Shown here in pieces: positions 1 to 4,000 of a stretch of DNA of 6,052 nucleotides. The notes under the pieces were generated by a model. It did no database searches. It was not told the origin of the DNA and saw nothing but the letters and a program-made list of their open reading frames with translations. A program made the translations under genes and the position numbers. The DNA is from Candidatus Woesearchaeota archaeon. GTDB lineage: Archaea > Nanobdellota > Nanobdellia > Woesearchaeales > 21-14-0-10-32-9. The stretch is taken from assembly GCA_003560545.1 (NCBI GenBank), contig PWLK01000025.1:1-6052 (forward strand). The letters run 5' to 3'. Numbering within the stretch: the stretch's first letter is position 1; every line of letters begins with the position of its first letter.

Positions 1-1040
1 GCTACTCTCACCCTGTCCTGCTCTAATACAACATCGTATTTTTTGGTGAGTGTCTTGTCTAGGTAGTTTATGGTTATGGTCATCTCATAGTTTCCTATGC
101 CTAGGCCTGTTGTATCCCAGTATGCGTTTAGGATGGCTCTTCCGAGGCCTTCTATGTTCGTGGATGCTGTCCTAGTTCTTTCCAGGACGTCGTCTTCCTC
201 GCTGAATTCCACGTCCGCGTAAACACCTCTTATCGTATCCCCCCAGTTGCTTGATACTAATATGTTAAAACCAGCTACGCCTCCAAGCCTGAATTCAGTG
301 GTGGAAATGCTGTCAATGCTTATCTCAGGGCTTCCCACCGTGAAAGATTTTTCATCCGTGCTAGTCCTGTCATCGTAGATCACCGTGGCCCTGGCAAAAT
401 ACCTCCCGTTAGGAAGGTCTTCGTTGAAAGAAAGCGCGAAATTAACCTTTTGCCCTGCAGGAATAGTCCTTCTTTCTCCTACCAAAGTAGATACTTTTTC
501 TTGTCCGGGCGTGTAAATATCGATAACAGGAGTGACTCCTATTGCGTTCCTGGAGCCTTTGTTCTCTGTTTGTACTATGAAATTACCTGATTTTCCTCTT
601 TCTATGTTGGGAGCGAAAAGATTGGTTTCTATGAAAGCGCCTTCGTAAGGCTTGGACACGGTTAGCCTGAAGTTCAACCCTAGGCGGGCGCTTACCTCTT
701 CACCCCTCCTGCCATCCTGTACAAGTCTTATATTCGTAACTTGCTCGCCTTCACCTATGTCAACACCACTTGGTATGTCAACCACTACTGTTATGACCTC
801 GCTGTCCTTGTCGTTTGTAAAGCTCACAGAGTCCTTGCTTAAGCTTACGTATTCTTCCAGGTCTCCTTCAACTTCAAGCGTCGCGGAGAACTCCTGGTTG
901 TTCATATTAACAATCCTTAACGAGAACTCCTCCCTGCCCGTTTCAAGAATTAAATCCTTAGAAGACGGAGCAATGCCAAGAGCCATAGCTGACGGGATGA
1001 GAAGCACTACTAGTATTAAGATTAAAACAGGCTTACCCAC
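1..1040 (-). CDS. Secreted protein with tandem COG1361/CARDB-like beta-sandwich domains (3' end missing)
   Basis: The reading frame runs from a GTG at 1040 to the window edge without a stop, giving 346 complete codons. Residues 1-20 form a typical signal peptide: MGKP, an uninterrupted hydrophobic core of L, I and V, then PSAMA, with likely cleavage before LG. Three beta-rich repeats follow: about 21-128 (opens LGIAPSSKDL), 131-236 (PYEGAFIE to SFTVG, containing ENKGSRNA and DLPNGRYFARATV), and 237-346 (EISIDSIS, GVAGFNILV, AYWDTTGLGIGNYEMTI). This order resembles archaeal envelope proteins of the COG1361/CARDB/NEW3 type, many of which end in one membrane helix; that end is outside the window. 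The protein has no cysteine and no N-X-S/T sequon, unlike the upstream product. The start overlaps the upstream gene by 8 bp, which suggests one operon. GTG at 1049 is an alternative start. The domain class is fairly sure, the exact role unknown. I infer an extracytoplasmic structural or partner protein. Confidence 0.85.
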   Translation of the reverse strand, partial: MGKPVLILILVVLLIPSAMALGIAPSSKDLILETGREEFSLRIVNMNNQEFSATLEVEGDLEEYVSLSKDSVSFTNDKDSEVITVVVDIPSGVDIGEGEQVTNIRLVQDGRRGEEVSARLGLNFRLTVSKPYEGAFIETNLFAPNIERGKSGNFIVQTENKGSRNAIGVTPVIDIYTPGQEKVSTLVGERRTIPAGQKVNFALSFNEDLPNGRYFARATVIYDDRTSTDEKSFTVGSPEISIDSISTTEFRLGGVAGFNILVSSNWGDTIRGVYADVEFSEEDDVLERTRTASTNIEGLGRAILNAYWDTTGLGIGNYEMTITINYLDKTLTKKYDVVLEQDRVRV

Positions 1041-4000
1041 CAGCCTCACCCCAGACAAAGTCAATAGTAGCATTCTTAGTACCTGGAGGCTCCTGGAAAG
1101 GAATCTGCACGCCTATATCCACTGAAACATTAACATCTTCCCCGGTGTAATTCAGGCTTCTCACAAGGAAAGGAATGCTCTCATTAACAAAAACCCAGTC
1201 AGTAACCGAGCCCGGAACATCGAAACCAGGACCTTCCCTTGCCCTGATAACCCAGTGCTCCGTGCCAAGACCCTCAGAAACCCATAAGCTGCTCTGAGCT
1301 TCCGTACTAGTAATATCCGCTTCCACGTTACCAATATTCCTGAAAACAAAAGGACCAGGTACACCATCAGTGGTATTAACAGATTGCCCTGGGTCTAACA
1401 AGCCAAAAGAAACAGTATCTTCAACCATGTCAATAGCCAGCAAAGTCACCAGCGTAAAATTAGACACGTTGCTCCACTCCCCGTGGTCCTCCCCGTCAAA
1501 CGCCCTTACACGCCAGTAATACGTGTCGAAATCCATGTCTTCCTGATCCCATGAAAACTCGTTAGAAGCTATACCAGTGATATCCCTCCAAGGATCACTG
1601 AAATTATTTTCCCCTGGGTTCAACTGGAACTCATACGTCAACTCATCATCATCAGGATCAGTGGCTTCAGTCCAGTTAAAAGTAGGAGTCCTATTATAAA
1701 ACGTGTCATCCCCATCCTCAGGATATAACAATGTAACTTGGCTCGGAGGCGTGTTCTCAATAACCACTTCAGTGCTGTTCATCCACGAAGTATTAGTTCC
1801 CCCGGAACTTGCCAGGCAGCTTAAAACCCACGTTTCATGCTTAACGGTGTCCTCGCTGTCAACGGTGTCAACGTGTACCTCTGAACCCGAAGCAAACTGT
1901 CCGGTGGACCCCTCAGAATGCAATGTTCCGTTCAAATACCACCTATAATAATAATTTATATCTACGCCTCCAGTACCATTACAATATCCTTCCAAGTTGT
2001 TAGTTGTATAAACATCTTCATCAGGTTCAATCCTGCTACTCACCATACCGACTACGCATTCAGAGTCTTTTCCCCCATCAGTTATACTCCAATTATACGT
2101 TCCTATCAATACATCGTCCCTGGCACTCTCACCAAAGCAGTACTGGCTGCTCCCCCCGTGGAAGTCCATATCGCTTTGCAGTCCGGCTAGCTCCGACCAT
2201 CCTATTAGTAGCGAGTCATAGTTTTCTGTTGAAAGCGTCGCTCCCAAGAACATGTCTCTTAGTCCATCGCTTGAGCCATCTGTCACACTTGTGATATTCC
2301 AGTTTCCTAGGTCTTGGTCGAAGCTATTAGCGTTTCTGAACATCCTGTACATATTGGTTACATTGCTTACATCCCATTCTCCGATTGGCCTGTTGAATGA
2401 TGACGCTCCTTCGAACATACTTGCCATGTTGTTTACTTGGCTTGTGTTCCAGTCGCCGATTGGTTGATCGAAATCGCTTGCACCGCTGAACATATTTTCC
2501 ATGTTTGTTACTTGGCTTGTATCCCACTCACTTATGTCTTGGTTGAAGTTGTTTGCTATCCAGAACATACTTGCCATGTTGTTTACTTGGCTTGTGTTCC
2601 AGTCGCCGATTGGTTGGTTGAACTCATTTGCATCGAAGAACATAAATTCCATGTTGTTTACTTGGCTTGTGTCCCATCCTCCTATTGGTTGATCGAAATC
2701 GCTTGCACCTAGAAACATCCGTTCCATGTTTGTTACGTTTGATGTATCCCAATCGCCAATTGATTGGTTGAAAGGAGTTCTAGCAAACATCCAATCCATC
2801 CGCAACACCTTACTCGTGTCCCATTCTCCGATTGGTTGGTTGAATGATGAAGCATCCTGAAACATTTGAGGCATTTGTGTTACTTGGCTTGTGTTCCAGT
2901 TTTCGATTGATTGATTGAATGCAGATGCATATCTGAACATTCGTGCCATGTCTGTTACTTGGCTTGTGTTCCAGTCGCCGATTGGTTGGTTGAACTCATT
3001 TGCATCGCCGAACATATTTTCCATGGTGTCTACTTGGCTTGTATCCCACTCACTTATGTCTTGGTTGAAGTTGCCTGCTCCTCGGAACATAGACTGCATG
3101 GTTGTCACACTTGATGTGTCCCATTCATTCATGCTTGGCACGGTGCTTATCCCGCTGTCCCTGAACGCGCTAGCCATGTTTATTGTTCCTGTTAGGTCTA
3201 GGATGTCTGTTGCGGTTATGTTCAGGTTTTCTGTGCCGTAGAAGTAGCCTCCGGTGTTGCCTAGTCTTAGGTCTCCCCATTGGCTTATCTCAACGATTTT
3301 TAGGCGGTCTCCTTCGTTGTTGAATCTCCATCCTTGTATTGTTCCTCTTATGGTTATGTTGTATACTCCTGGGGAGTCGTATGTGTGCGTGGTTTCCGCT
3401 TGGTCCCACGAGGTGATTGCGTCTTCATTCCCGTCTCCCCAGTCTACTACGAAGTCATACGTTCCACTTGCTACGAGTGGAAGGCTTACCTGGTCGTCGT
3501 TGCTAGAGCCACCATTTGTTAGGGTTGTGTCCCATGTGGATATGAAGTGTGTTCCGGTTATATGCAGGGTTCTCGTCTCTGTCTGGTTTGTTTGTTCTGC
3601 TATGTCTTCGGCGTACCCGTAGTAATTATAGCTTCCTAGTTGTAATCCTGTTTGGTTGCTTTCGAACTGCCAGTTTTCTTCGTCGTACTTGTAAAGATTA
3701 GAACGATATAATTGATTTACCTCTTCCTCTGACAGTGAGCGGTTCCAAATTCTTAATTCATCAAGTTTTCCAATAAAAGGGTAAGTACTACCTCCATTAG
3801 CAATATTGCTTATTTCAACAGGTGTTTCTATACTTCCTCCCCAGTCAATATTATCAAAGAATATTCCATTTATGTAGATGTCTACACCATCTTGGAATCC
3901 TCGGTTTACGTAGAAAACATGGTTCCATTCAGAATTAAACAATCCTTCATAATTGGCTGAACCAGTAGTATATGTTCCATCATCATCTCTTATCCTGATA

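Larger units (their letters stand above)
2302..3123 (-). repeat. BspA/DUF285-type tandem repeats, 25 residues (75 bp) each
   Basis: Eleven units run from W976 to the residue before W1250. Tryptophans recur at 976, 1001, 1026, 1051, 1076, 1100, 1125, 1150, 1175, 1200, 1225 and 1250. The consensus is W-(D/N)-T-S-Q-V-x-x-M-x-x-M-F-x-x-A-x-x-F-(N/D)-Q-P-I-G-(D/E). The unit starting at 1076 is 24 residues long, having lost one codon around FARTPFNQ. This is the surface-protein repeat known from BspA-like proteins, DUF285, mycoplasmas and marine bacteria, which forms an elongated leucine-rich-repeat-like solenoid. Some units keep long identical DNA stretches (see findings). The array probably forms a binding surface; the ligand is unknown. 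Confidence 0.93.

Noticed and set aside
1047..1049. GTG at 1049 as the start of the downstream gene
   Set aside because: It is in frame and would add MRL V-type residues to the signal peptide, but it lies within the GGGGTGA motif and has no Shine-Dalgarno-like sequence upstream. The GTG at 1040 has the motif at a suitable distance. The choice is not certain.
652..1125. Plus-strand open frame of 157 codons across the gene junction
   Set aside because: It is antisense to both real genes, has serine- and leucine-rich low-complexity content with no domain, and crosses the well-supported signal peptide and C-terminal codons of the minus-strand genes.
2302..3123. CRISPR-like or minisatellite array
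   Set aside because: The 75-bp periodicity is wholly explained by 25-residue protein repeats in frame. There are no unique spacers of uniform length and no palindromic repeats.
2252..3241. Several plus-strand open frames with recurring WLVFQSPIG- or YLACVPVADW-like segments
   Set aside because: Their apparent repeats are reverse-strand readings of the 75-bp BspA repeats. A stop-free antisense frame is expected when a codon-phased repeat lacks stops in that frame.
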